Shown: piece by piece, positions 24,426-35,522 of the stretch
Numbering within the stretch: position 1 is the stretch's first letter
Layout: every line of letters begins with the position of its first letter
Assembly (NCBI GenBank): GCA_026874595.1
Contig: CM049313.1
Span: forward strand, 77,306,659-77,370,658
Direction of reading: 5' to 3'
DNA length: 64,000 nucleotides
From: Sipunculus nudus
Lineage: Eukaryota > Annelida > Sipuncula > Golfingiida > Sipunculidae
Position numbers and translations under genes: made by a program
The notes under the pieces: model-generated
Database searches by the model: none
The model's input: the letters and a program-made list of their open reading frames with translations, nothing else
Told to the model about the DNA's origin: nothing

Positions 24426-24985
24426 TTTCAGTCTTGGCTATGTCATCAACTGTTTGTTGGAAGATCAAAAATGGAGCTGATAAATTTAACATAAGAGACA
24501 CAGTGACTCAGACAACACCACCTTTCATTATATAAGTTATAACCCGTATAAATTTATTTTTCTTAAAGTATACATCTTCTGTATATTACAGATTACTAAA
24601 TTTGTTTATAATTTGTGAAAAGGTTGTAAAATAAGCCATGGAAAAAACTCAAAAATACACAACTACCATAAGGAGAGATGTACTAAAAAAAAGGCTTATA
24701 TAGTTCCAAAACCAATTATTTAATATACATGTAAGGACCAAAGATACTGATAATATAGCTTCGGGTAGTACTATATGCAGCATTTTCCAGGCGATGTCAT
24801 AAACATGAATAACGTTATGGCGGAAGATCAAAATTCGAGCCTATAAATAAATTCATTAAATGGACACAATGACTCTAACAGCACCACCTTTCATTACATA
24901 ACCCTTATTATTTGAAAAATGTGCATCTCCTAGATATTACAGATTATTGCCTTTGTTTATAATTTACAATAAGACCGTAAAAAAC
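24426..24985 (+). repeat. ~357 bp spaced direct duplication
   Basis: 24426-24630 and 24783-24985 align directly. Shared pieces include TGTCAT.AAC, GGAAGATCAAAA, ACACAGTGACTC/ACACAATGACTC, ACA.CACCACCTTTCATTA and ATATTACAGATTA followed by TTTGTTTATAATTT. It is non-coding and its origin is unknown. Confidence 0.65.
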
Positions 24986-27217
24986 TATAATATACATAAA
25001 TTTACCAAATTTTTACTCTCTTACCTCTTGCAAACTTTATATTACATTATACTGGTATACTTGGATGAAAGATGAGTAAGAAAAACATGCGAAAAGGAGG
25101 GTACAATCTTATATAGACTATATACCAGAAATAACCCAGATAAATTGAATATTTTGATTGTTTTATATATAAACCATTGTATCTTGCCTTGTTGTAATTT
25201 TGCATATGGATGTTAAGTTTAGGATAAACCTTTCGATAAAGCATTATTTGTACTACAAATTTTATTTTGTAATATTGAAAAAAAAATTTATGCATGTATA
25301 GGCAATTCCTATTAATTCAATATTTGTCAGTGTCACATATAATTCTCAGTGTTGTGTATTTTCAAAGAACTGTATATATAATATTGCACAGTATTTTTGC
25401 ATATATAATAAAATAAAAATAAATAACTAAAGTCTCAGTAACTTCTTCACAGCAGACATGATGAGCAAGTTCTCTAACCATTAAATGTTATTTGATAGGT
25501 TGTTCACTTGAGGTTATAATTTTGTATTATTTATCATGGCTGTGTAGATAACAAAAAAAAGAGCCTCTTGCACGGGACTGTCAAAAGTACTCCTGTTTAA
25601 TTATTTATCACAAAAGTAAATAAAGACTGTTTATATAAATAATATAAAAAATGTATAATTGGTCTGGAATCTTCCATATATGATGAATAGTTTTTGGTCA
25701 GTTGGCTCTAATGAAATTGAGCAGCAGGACAAAATATTAAGTTGGGGCAGTGCTTGAAGCTGAAAGATAAACAAAGACTTGTGACATGTATCAAATGTGA
25801 CAGTGTCATTATCATTCGCTTTATAGCAGTTCTAACGTTGATGACAGTGTGTCCTGCACAGTGTATTCCCTATAATTATTCCATTACTCAGGCGAACTTT
25901 TCGCTGGAATCGGTACAGAGCAGTATAATGAGTTGATGACATAAATGGCTGACTAATTATCAGACTCACAGTCTCTACATATAATTCACAGGGGGACTTC
26001 AGTGTGAAAGTGGAATAAATACCTTTCACTTAAGCAAATAACAAGAGAAAACTAGGGCAACTGTTTTTCAGTTGTTTTGGATTTTGATTAAATTGGCATG
26101 GAAAGAAGCGATGTTCAAGATATATCCTGTATAGTTTGAATGATATCACAGTTCAGTGCAGTGCTTTAGTGCTAAAGTTTTGGGAATAAGATAATTGTGT
26201 GTGTGTTTGGATGAGATGTAGGTTAACCTGCCATGTCATTGATCTTTTATTGGATGCAAGGTATATATTTAATAGGATTGTTGCTGCAAATTTAAGCAAT
26301 CCCTCCTTATAAATATTCTTCCCTTGACTTAACATGAATCAATCATAGCAGTCAGATAGAAACAGCAAACATACCTAATCTTGTTGAGACTGAAAGAAAA
26401 GAGAGCCATACATGTGTAAGATTAAATAACATACATTGGTTTAACAACATTTTATCCTCAATGATGTTTAATGTTTAGGTTGTGTTATAATCTGTAAACT
26501 CAGATTTTGATGAATTATGATTAAGATGAGCCTAATTTTTATATTCTCTCAGGCCAGTTGAGACTGCTGGATGGTTAATGCTGTATACTGCTGTAAGAAG
26601 TACCGGTATTCAATTTAATGACATTGCTAGATCACATGATGTGGTTTTGACATCAGGCTATTAGCTGTATAGCCTGAACAACTCGCTCTGCAGTATGCAT
26701 GTTTCTCAGAAGAAGTTAACTGGCATGAGGAGATGACTCCAGAAGGGGCGTATATCCACTCATCAGTAATGTTTGTCACAGTGTACTCTGTTAGTGAATC
26801 AGTGATATATGATACCACTGATTACATCTATTTAGCTGATATCAACAGCCTTTTTTCAACAAAGAAAATGTTCACAGTAGTTATTCATATAGTTCAATGT
26901 AGCAAGGTCAAGTAGTGGGCAACAAATATTTTTTTGTAGTTTTTCCAAGGGAGAATAGATCTATGTAATTTGTACAAATGCATGTTGTAGGTCATCATCA
27001 GAGTTCAGTTGGTTAAACTAAAACTACCTTATCAAATGAACTAAACAATGAGTCATTATTCAGGTTCAAGTCAGGTCTTATGAAAATGACCAAACAATGT
27101 CAACTGTTTAGACAGCTTTGACAGCATTTTAGCTGTTTTAAATTCTTTGAATTGATGAAAGGCCAGCTAGTTAAATATAGTGTAATTGAAGCCAGCATAG
27201 GGGTAGATTAATATTCT
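24986..27217. other. AT-rich sequence, no supported gene
   Basis: Only short incidental open frames. The frame at 25742-25936 has a hydrophobic stretch, but no splice or family evidence, so it is not called. No RNA gene was recognised. Confidence 0.35.
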
Positions 27218-27513
27218 GATCTGGGCTGGTCCAGTTTAAAATCAGTTCACCACAGGATTGTTAACTTGACCGGCCCAGATCAAATTTCTGATCTGGGCCA
27301 GCCCAGTTTAAAATCAGTCCAGACCAGATTTAAATCCTGAAGTCTTCACCACAGGATTTTAATCTGGACCGGCCCAGATCAAAATTTTAATCTGGGCTGG
27401 CCCAGTTTAAAACTGGTCTGGCCCAGATTAGAATTTTGATCTGGGCCGGTCCAAATCAAAATTTTGATCTGGGCTGGCCTAGTTTTAAATTGAGCCAGAT
27501 TCTAATCTGGGCT
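27218..27513. repeat. GATCTGGGC/GCCCAGATC palindromic array
   Basis: About 300 bp built from alternating forward and inverted words: GATCTGGGC.GG.CCAGTTT, AAACTGG.C.GGCCCAGAT, CAAAATTTTGATCTGGGC and ATCTGGGCCGGTCC. Almost every word has an inverted partner next to it, so several mutually exclusive hairpins or cruciforms could form. It abuts an AT microsatellite. It is non-coding; the period is irregular, about 30-45 bp. Confidence 0.8.
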
Positions 27514-27515
27514 TC

Positions 27516-27518
<3 letters not shown>

Positions 27519-27591
<73 letters not shown>
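27519..27591. repeat. (AT)n microsatellite
   Basis: Alternating AT for about 73 bp with one phase slip near 27552. Confidence 0.95.
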
Positions 27592-27594
<3 letters not shown>

Positions 27595-28364
27595 TGATGC
27601 CCTTTTATAATAGAGAAAACGGGCACACACACAAATATATTGGCATTGGATCAAATCTTTAATGATCTTTGCACTAAGAACATGTTTTGCAAGAACTTAT
27701 ATAAAGTTTTATTCTGTGTGGTAATTAATGGTTTATGCAAATCATACAGATACAACTTTACAGTGGCCACATAACTTGAAAAAACTTGAAAATGGACAAG
27801 GGGTTGCAGAGCAATCTTTTCATTGATTGTGTTCATCATATCTACAGAATTTAGCAAGACAGTTCTAAACCCTTTTTTTTTATCGATAAAACCACATAAC
27901 TGCAATCAGATAGTTCTACTGCCCATTAAAACCACAAGTTATAACAACTGCGATGTCATACATTATTTTACTTTAGCTGTCAGTTCAAGAGAACCATCAC
28001 ATAGACATTGCACATTAAGTCACAAATGCAAGTAAAAGTCAGCACTTGATAAGTTAGACTCCGACTCACTCCAAATATTAGATCTGTAGTAATCTCTTCT
28101 TAGTTATATCTTTGGTCACAGTGATCTGTAAGATTAGCATTTTTCATGTTGAACAAACATAACAGCAGTAGGTACTTATTGTCAGCAAGTTTAACCTGAC
28201 GTTTTGTTAAATCATGACTGAATGGCCTGCACCAGGTTCTCATTTGAAGATAATTCTTTTAGTTACAGCTGATGACAATAATTTTCATGATCATTACAGA
28301 CAGTTGAAATATTTTTGAATAAAAGGAGTTGATAAGAATACTGAACCAGTTTAAACAACCAGTT
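27592..28364. other. No recognisable gene
   Basis: AT-rich sequence. The short frames on both strands look incidental. Confidence 0.35.
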
Positions 28365-28590
28365 TTATGATAGTACCAGTTTTGTGATAGGACATTCTAA
28401 AGTAACAATACCGTAAATACTAATCAGGCTACAAGAAGTAAACCAACAGTTATATGACCCCCTTAGGTGAACTTCATTTCCTTAAATTAGGTAAATTAAG
28501 TGTAAATTACATTGCATGTATCTTAAAGTTGGTAATATCCAATGTACGCCCTTGAAACTGTTTAAAGTGATTAATCTGTGAAGTGTGCTG
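28365..28590 (+). repeat. Repeat E, copy 2
   Basis: Counterpart of 13795-13990 in the same orientation, with a small internal expansion near the left end where GTGATAGGACATTC follows the first GATAGTACC. The ending TGTACGCCCTTGAA is identical in both copies. Confidence 0.6.
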
Positions 28591-30186
28591 GAGAAATGAT
28601 CTACATTAACCCATGTTAGACTTGACACAATTAAGGGGATGATTGCTCACACATCTGTTGTTCCTTCATGCCAGGTGGTGCATGTTATGAGGACCATGCA
28701 TAGTCAAGTGGATTCTGTAAAACCCTGTTTCCCTCACAAACAACATCCATGTCCTTATGTTCCTGAAATTTCAGAGTGCCGTCCAGTCAGGCAGGTGGGA
28801 TACAGAGATGAAACACTTGGTCATGTGTGAAGCATACAGTAGTTATCAAGTTCAAAGATGTGCAAGTCATATTTTTTCTCTAGAGCATGGTACATAAATT
28901 TAAACTTGTATATTTCAAGGTACCGCAGATAATCCAATCATAGGATGACTGGTATAATAAATAATTAATTAAGAAACGTTTCTTAGGAGAAGATCAATTG
29001 AGCTAAAAGAAGAAATACATCTCAGGTATTTGAATTTAAAACATACCAAGCTGGTGACATCTGTTAGATTATTTTTGGATTTGGGAAATTGAGATATAAA
29101 TAAAGTTTCCTCAAGACATTGATTTTATGTGATTAATTAAAAAAATTAAAAAAGGTAATTCATGTGATAATCTGTGTATTTGTTATTTTTAAATAGATTA
29201 AATTTTCTAACACACATTCTTTAAAATAGGGACAGAAAGAAGACTCTACAAGACTGATGTTCTCTGTATTTTTATTTTCTGCACTTAATGACTGATAGCC
29301 AGTAATTGTGAGCAATTAATTTTGTTCACCAAACTAGTCATTACCTGTATCTGAGAAGTATCATTTCTGATCATAATTTGGGACATTTGATAATTTCAAA
29401 ATGGGCTCCCTATGCTGCTTGTACTTATTTAAGAAGAGACGTGCAGTATTATAATTTATGTAAAGTTTTGTATGATTTGACTTTAAAGGCCCAGTTGTCA
29501 GTGAAGATGAGTGACAGTCAACAACATTATGTTTAAACATACAGCCTATGCTCTCTTGCATGTTTATACAACAAATAATGTTCAATAGCAATGATCTTAA
29601 ACTACTGGTAAGTGGCAAGTTTCACAGAAAGGTACAAGGAGTAACAGGATATGTCTAGTTTTGATAAGGATGCAGGGTCAAGTGGAATCTGTGAATATCC
29701 TTCCTGTACACAATAATTGGTACATTCAAAGTGTGACAGTTTTTGCCCTGGGTGTTAGGTCAAGTGTCCAACCATGGATGTCTTTTTGTTACATTGTTGC
29801 AGACACATTCACAGTGTGGCAACCAGTTTGGTTAGCGGAACCATGTGGGAGTGTCCTGATCCCCAAGCACATGTCCTGATCACTAGCTGCAACCATTTCG
29901 CTGTAACACCTGCTCTGTAGAAGCTTTGGTGACAAATCAGTTGATGGCCATTGAAGGATGGGCTTTGTTACCTAATAAGCCACAAAATGTGCCAGCGTTG
30001 GTCTTTTATCTCATCTTTAAACCACCCCGTGATTTATAGATTCCCACAGGAGCCATCTGTAGCTTTGGGATACCTTGGAGGGTGATTATACCTGCCACTG
30101 GATAATTGTTAATTAAATTTCATGAACCTGCATTTGCTGTATGTAAGGAATTCAGTTTTTCACTGATGGTCACCACAGTACCTATT
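28591..30186. other. No supported gene
   Basis: Single-copy-looking sequence, moderately AT-rich. The frames at 28639-28830 and 29661-29879 are short and have no domain. Confidence 0.35.
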
Positions 30187-30662
30187 TTTTTAGCGAATCT
30201 GTGAGCTTATGCAATGGTGTTCTGTCGTCCATTCTGCGTCATAGCTATCTCAAAAAGGGCAGGAGCTAGCATCAGCAATTTTTTTGCAAAAAATTTGTCA
30301 TCTAAAAAATTCTATTGGATTTTGCTTAATTCTTGGCTAACTGCATTTTCTTAGATTTTATAGGGAAGAAGCTAAAAAACATTAAAAAATGTTCTTCTCC
30401 TAAACCATGCTGCCAAATTGTTGGTTCATCTGTCCCAATAATCTTCCCTGGCAAAAAGAACATATCCAAAATATCCTGACTGATACATTCTAGTTTTAAA
30501 ATGTCCTAGTAAAAGTCCATTTTACTGAAATCATAATGTCTAAGGTAGATATGCAGGACATAAGAGGATCAATATTAAATTTTAAAAATAAACCTTCATT
30601 CATACTCCCAAACTTTGCACAGGTTTGCATTAGGCCTGTAGGCCTTGTTTATTTTATCAGCA
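30187..30662 (+). mobile_element. Family B element B2, short copy
   Basis: It starts TTTTTTAGCGAATCTGTG (motif 30193-30203) and ends CACAGGTTTGC (30618-30628), then AGGCCTGTAGGCCT and TGTTT. The inverted ends match at 9 of 11 positions. The left part closely follows B1 (GAGCTTATGCAATGGTGT, GCATTTTCTTAGATTTTATAGGGAA); the middle is internally deleted. At about 0.47 kb it gives the minimal layout of the family. Confidence 0.75.
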
Positions 30663-31820
30663 GTAAAATTATTCAAATAGTTTACACATTTATTACATGG
30701 TTGTGCCTTCTGTTTTCATCTCAACTGACTTTTATCTGCATGAGCTGCAGTGAGAGGTATTTTTCCTGTTTTTCCTTTCATACATAGGCAGATGCAAATA
30801 GTCACTACTTGACCAAGAAACATCAGAGTGGATACCTGTGTAGGTGCTGGTGAAATCTATTTGGAAACAGGAATTCAGGGCACCTTACCGGTATACGGAA
30901 CTACTTTGCAAAATTACAATTACAATTTTGATTAATTTCTGACAGGTGACAAACACATTTGGGCAGGTGAATTTTATCAACATGTTTGTCTGACTTGGCA
31001 GTAAAAAAGTCTGTGTCTTTACCCTTGAGTTTTTCCGTGATATACAATAGGAAAATTCTGCACTAACCATCCATCTACATTTGATTAAACTGTTTATCTG
31101 CTTGTAAAAGCTGCACAGAAACTATTTCTGCAGTGATTATGATTTGTCTCAGCTGCTCCTTGGGAGCAATTAAAGAGCAGCTCATTCAGCAGCATTTCAA
31201 TTACTGCCAATAAGAGGGCGATAAAAATTTCTTCTATGGTTATTTCACTCGAGCGTTTCTATATATGCATGCAAGTGGGGGCAAACATAATCATAATTTT
31301 CTGAATTGCTACCTGGCATTCGCATTGAAATTCCTATAAATGACAAAAAGGGAGGGCTTTGCTGTGTTTGCAACCAGTGCCTAAAGTAAAGCCAGCAAGC
31401 TGAAGACACAGACAATGTTCAGTGAAGGTTATGTTTGGAGATTGGTAGAATTTATAAATAAAAGGACTTATGTTTATACTATGCCACCTCTCTCTATCAC
31501 GAGGATATTTAAATGATTTACATAACAGTTAAAACTTGTGACAATGTAAATGCTGGACATAGAGGGAAGGTAACTTTTAATAAATTTGAGTGACATATTT
31601 TCTATTTTTAGATTCTTCTTTAGTTATAGAACACTTAGTTTGGTAAGTAATGCAAAATTCACCAGATGAAACCAAAATTTCTGTGATGTAATTCTGCAGA
31701 AAAGCATGACAATTTTACCACAATTATGTGAAAACACCACGCAAATACCAGTATTTCGCAACTCATATTCATATTTGTGTTCCTTGCGTATGGATATGTA
31801 GCTTCATTATTTCATGAACA
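30663..31820. other. No gene; contains a short inverted repeat and possible regulatory segment
   Basis: At 31151-31182 AGCTGCTC and GAGCAGCT form an 8 bp inverted pair around CTTGGGAGCAATTAAA. The following CAATTACTGCCAATAAGAGG recurs loosely at 39440-39460 (AATTACAGCCAATAAGAG). No exon is supported. Confidence 0.35.
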
Positions 31821-32581
31821 TTAAGGTGGCACGACTGGTCCCCCCAGCTGACCTGACTTTGTTTCAGTTTTTCCATTGCATGGAACAATCTAATGCTTTA
31901 ATACCCCCTAAAGTATACATTTTCTGAAAGCTGAGAAAATTCTCTATAGTTTGGTGATAATAAACTTTGTTTCCGAGGAACAGGTTTGATTTTGTAAGAA
32001 TTTTAATTTAATTTTAATTTTCAACAAAAAATCGTTTATTCCAGCACAACTAAAGCACATACAGAAAATCTTCTTAAATAAATCGAGAATTTAGATAATA
32101 ATCCCCAGGCGGTTTTTTGTTCAGTGAGTTAAGTTTAAAAATTACGATTTTACAGAGTATTTAATTTTGAAATCTTCACAAATCATTTCATTTTTTACTT
32201 TTACCTTAATAAAATCCTTCAAACTTTGTATAGGCGTAAAATACAAAAACACTTTTTAGAAGACATATTAACAATTATATATCTCAAAGATGGTATGTTT
32301 CGGACAAGTGATTACTGAGAAATAACGCTCTAAAGATAAGGTGTTCAGGTGAAATGATGTTTCGAGAAAATGGCCAAAAACTATATTCTTAGAGATCATT
32401 CGTCCTACACACTTTACTAACCACAACTACATGTTGACAGTCACATGAATTTGGTCAAGACGGTGGTTCCTATCAAACCATGATATAATAACATGGATTA
32501 ATTGACTAATATGCTTTAAAAACGTATTAAAACGATAAAAGGTTGACCTGTCACACAAGCGACTTGTCAAACACCACGTGC

Positions 32582-32688
32582 ATGGACTTCAGTAGGCGGA
32601 GCTTACAGTTTTGGCCGAGTGCCAAGGTGTGCTTAGCACCCGACTACTGGGACCCGCGGCAGAACAGGTGCATCGCCGGGCCTAATAG
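32582..32688 (+). CDS. Candidate exon, short cysteine-containing peptide (speculative)
   Basis: The frame from ATG at 32582 reads 36 residues up to a possible donor, AATAG|GTAACT (32688/32689). The peptide contains CLAPDYWDPRQNRC; a Cys, a YWD and a second Cys with this spacing resemble the start of a TNF-receptor-type cysteine-rich repeat. No partner exon in matching phase was found: nearby acceptors at about 32706 and 32949 lead to early stops in that phase. It could be a lone captured exon or chance. It lies inside the TTAA element. Confidence 0.2.
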
Positions 32689-33018
32689 GTAACTGCGTGT
32701 TTACACAGGAACTAGGGGAGCGGGATTTATGGGCATTCAAGGAGAACGAAGATTGATTTACTTATCACGGTTTACAACCTTTATAGGTATTTAGGGGTTG
32801 ACAATAGAGACGAGTTTATAACGATCATACAAATCTCGCATACACATACAAGTCATATGTGAAATCTGGACTTATTGTTTATTGGAGGGAAGAATAGGAA
32901 GACGGTGGTTTGTCACTTTCATACATCATGCACACACATTCAAGTCACAGAAGGAGCCCGATTATCTTATAAGAAGGTTTATTTACATGGAATCTATAAA
33001 TGGCAACAAATTAAAGAA

Positions 33019-33069
33019 TCAACAAATAACAGCGTCCAAGAAGGTCTGGAGGTTCACGGCGTAGGCCCC
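33019..33069 (-). CDS. Candidate terminal exon (weak)
   Basis: In minus orientation a strong acceptor, TTTTATTTTTCAG, precedes 33069. One frame reads GAYAVNLQTFLDAVIC and stops at 33019. Joining it to the exon ending at 33326 in the frame used there would instead give an early stop, so the connection is uncertain. The opposite strand is also open here (a frame ending RFTA at 33062). It lies within the TTAA element. Confidence 0.15.
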   Translation of the reverse strand, partial: GAYAVNLQTFLDAVIC

Positions 33070-33325
33070 CTGAAAAATAAAACGCATAATTAACCAGATA
33101 TGTCGTATATAATAAATAATATATATGAATGTATATATATATATATTTACAACTGCCAGAAGTAAGGTTTATATTTTAATATATGCAAAATAAACGTGAA
33201 TATACAATTACTAATTATATAGTTAATACATCCTTGACCCTCATTGTTTACACACTTTAGTTTTATAAACTGTTTATATGCTCTGTTTAGTGCGTAACAT
33301 TATACATTTCAACACTATTACGTAC

Positions 33326-33472
33326 CGGACGTATTCGCCTTTCACTTGCCCAGGATACATGGCTCTAACGTAGGCCAGAACCACAGGCGGCAGAGCGTAT
33401 TGTGCACCTTCAGGACCAACCTCGTCACGCTGGAGTAAAATTCTAAACAACGAGTCAGTTATATTCATTTCG
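33326..33472 (-). CDS. Candidate internal exon, unknown protein
   Basis: In minus orientation TTATTTCAG precedes the exon at 33472 and a consensus-like donor CCG|GTACGT follows 33326. The single open frame across it contains LFRILLQRDEVGPEGAQYAL and AYVRAMYPGQVKGEYVR, with balanced codon use unlike the surrounding AT-rich DNA. I do not recognise a family. The phase does not join cleanly to the candidate exons on either side, so the gene model may be wrong, decayed or affected by an indel. Confidence 0.3.
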
Positions 33473-33595
33473 CTGAAATAAGCAGCTACATATCTCAATA
33501 TCTCTCACGGCTCATAATGATATTATATGATATTGAATAAAGTGACACTGAGTCTCTTCTAAATAAAATATTTTTCTATTTATAAATAAACTTAC

Positions 33596-33890
33596 TTTCA
33601 GCTCTCTGGCCCAGTGACAGTAAAAGCAGAATCTGATCTGCTTGTGGCTTTTCCCTCTTCTTTTCATTGCATCACCCTTCATGATAATACTGTGGCTATC
33701 AGTTTGATCACGGAAGTAGGTTCGGCCCGCTGAGACTTCTTGATATCATTCAACTGCTGCAGTTTTTCAAGTGGATTCGGGATTTGCGTCGTCGGCCCAT
33801 CGTAGTTTCGTTTGGTAGTGGCGTAATATTTATTTGTTGCGGTGTTGACAGTATGAATATCATAGACGTTATGGTTGGGATATGAAGCAG
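33596..33890 (-). pseudogene. Candidate exon with an apparent frameshift, unknown protein
   Basis: In minus orientation two open frames abut. The first half reads SYPNHNVYDIHTVN, then NPLEKLQQLNDIKKSQR. The second half, one frame away, reads RTYFRDQTDSHSIIMKGD, then KQIRFCFYCHWARELK, and stops at a good donor AAA|GTAAGT (33596/33595). The switch falls near 33720-33740. Both halves look coding by composition, so a one-base indel in a real or decayed exon is the simplest reading. A CFYC pair suggests a possible zinc site, but no domain is assigned. Confidence 0.3.
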
Positions 33891-34449
33891 CTTTTTATAA
33901 AGTAATTTTACGTATCTGTCGATAGGCTTACGATATAGCAGAAATAACATGATGTGAAGTGAAAATTTGTGTTTCAACGTAACATACCCGAAAAAAAGAC
34001 AGAAAGGCCAATGACACTAACAGATCATTCACAAGGACGGGTTTGTTTGCACACTAATTAGCTAGAGTTAGGGTTGCTCTCCAATGCTTATCAGTTGTAT
34101 GCTCAGCTAATTAGATTGGGCTATCAAACGTTGACCGTCAGTTCTTGCCACGGAGGTACTTAGCCCATGCATTAATTAAACACTTGCACCTCGAGATTGG
34201 CTGAATGACCCAGGTGATGGCTGGGGGCAGAGTGATTGACAGGCCTGTGGCAGGGCTGTAGTTAGTTTACAAACACCCTGTCATAACATCTTGGTGTTTA
34301 CTGAATAGAAGTCACCCTTTTCCACAAAATGCACCAGGCGACCCAAAATGTGTTCAGCTGCATTAGATCCGCCCAGTATTCAATATTATGTATACCTTTT
34401 ATTGAAAAAACACCAATTTTTAGGATTTTGACCAGTCGTGCCACCTTAA

Positions 34450-35522
34450 CCTCAGTGTTTCAGATAGTGGCTCAGTCCTGTGCAGAGTATGTCATTTGTT
34501 TAGTTTATCTGCATGATAATGATGATACACAGATAGTTTACTCTATAATGGGTTTTATAAAAACTTTAGTCAGTCTAGATATTTTGATCTTTTGGAAGAC
34601 CAACTTCTTTTGCTGGAGAGAAACATCCTGAAAAAAGCACAGACTGTCAGTCTGTAACTAGGCAAATTCCATTATTATCAAACCAGGCAGGTGAGAGATG
34701 AAACCAAAAAGTTTGACTTATGTTCTCCTGTGGAAGACTTCATGACAGGTTGTGAGCTTCATGAGGACTTGGCCACACAAGTGGGTATCAGGTAGGTCAA
34801 ACTGGTGGTTAATGTGGAAAAAGGTTTAATCAATACAAAATAAGGCTTGATAGCAAGTGTCTGATTCTGTCAGTTCCCTGGTATATTGAATACCTTATTG
34901 CTGTGCCGTGTTTTGATGATGGTGTAAGATGACTTTAGTGTGTTATTTGAACCAAAAATATACAAATTACTTGTCACCTAATATTGCACCATAATTTATC
35001 ATTACCTATGACCCTTTCATGGTAATTATTGTTATTTATACAGTTATAAATGTTTTATATATTTTATCTAGGTCATCATGCATGGGTTTCTGAGCAAAGT
35101 GTATGTGTGGCATGTGCGAATAGTGTCAGAAGTCAACAGTCACAACTATTAATTAGCCTACCTTTAAAAATGTTTATGTTTTGCAAAGAGAAGCACCATA
35201 CATACTGACAGCTGTTTTAGACTTGCTTTTGAATTTGGACACTTCCACAGATTTACTGTGAGACATATAAAATGGTTTGCATTGCATATATTTAGCCATG
35301 CAAGAATATACAAATAGAGTTTGAAATGTTCAAGGACCCACAGGTGGCGACAGGCATAATGCTTGCATTTTTTCACTGGCCCTTGTTTTCTTGAGAAGCA
35401 AGCCCCATGGGCTTGGAAAAATTTACACTTGCAAGAACATCCCCCAGTGTACACCACCAGGTCTCCTGTGCACAACCTGAACCATCAATCATGATATATT
35501 AAAAAATACCTGACAGGTATAT
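34450..35522. other. No supported gene
   Basis: Single-copy-looking sequence. The minus frame 35475-35164 is cysteine-rich at its start, but has no recognised fold, signal peptide or splice context. Confidence 0.35.

Larger units (their letters stand above)
31821..34449. mobile_element. 2.63 kb DNA transposon-like element with perfect 20 bp TIRs and TTAA ends
   Basis: TTAAGGTGGCACGACTGGTC (31821-31840) recurs perfectly inverted at 34430-34449. If the outer TTAA is read as the target-site duplication, the terminal repeat starts GG. TTAA targets are known for piggyBac and Kolobok transposons. piggyBac ends usually start CC, whereas Kolobok ends start with purines, so Kolobok is the better guess. 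The interior is not simple: it holds CpG-containing, exon-like pieces on both strands (32582-33069 and 33326-33890). No transposase was recognised, so the element may be non-autonomous and may have captured other DNA. Confidence 0.65.

Noticed and set aside
33326-33890. A nanos-type zinc-finger gene
   Set aside because: CFYC and PVVLAYVR recall nanos superficially, but the required Cys/His spacing is absent.
35164-35475. A cysteine-rich secreted peptide gene on the minus strand
   Set aside because: Cysteines cluster at the N-terminus only. There is no signal peptide, repeat of spacing, or splice context.
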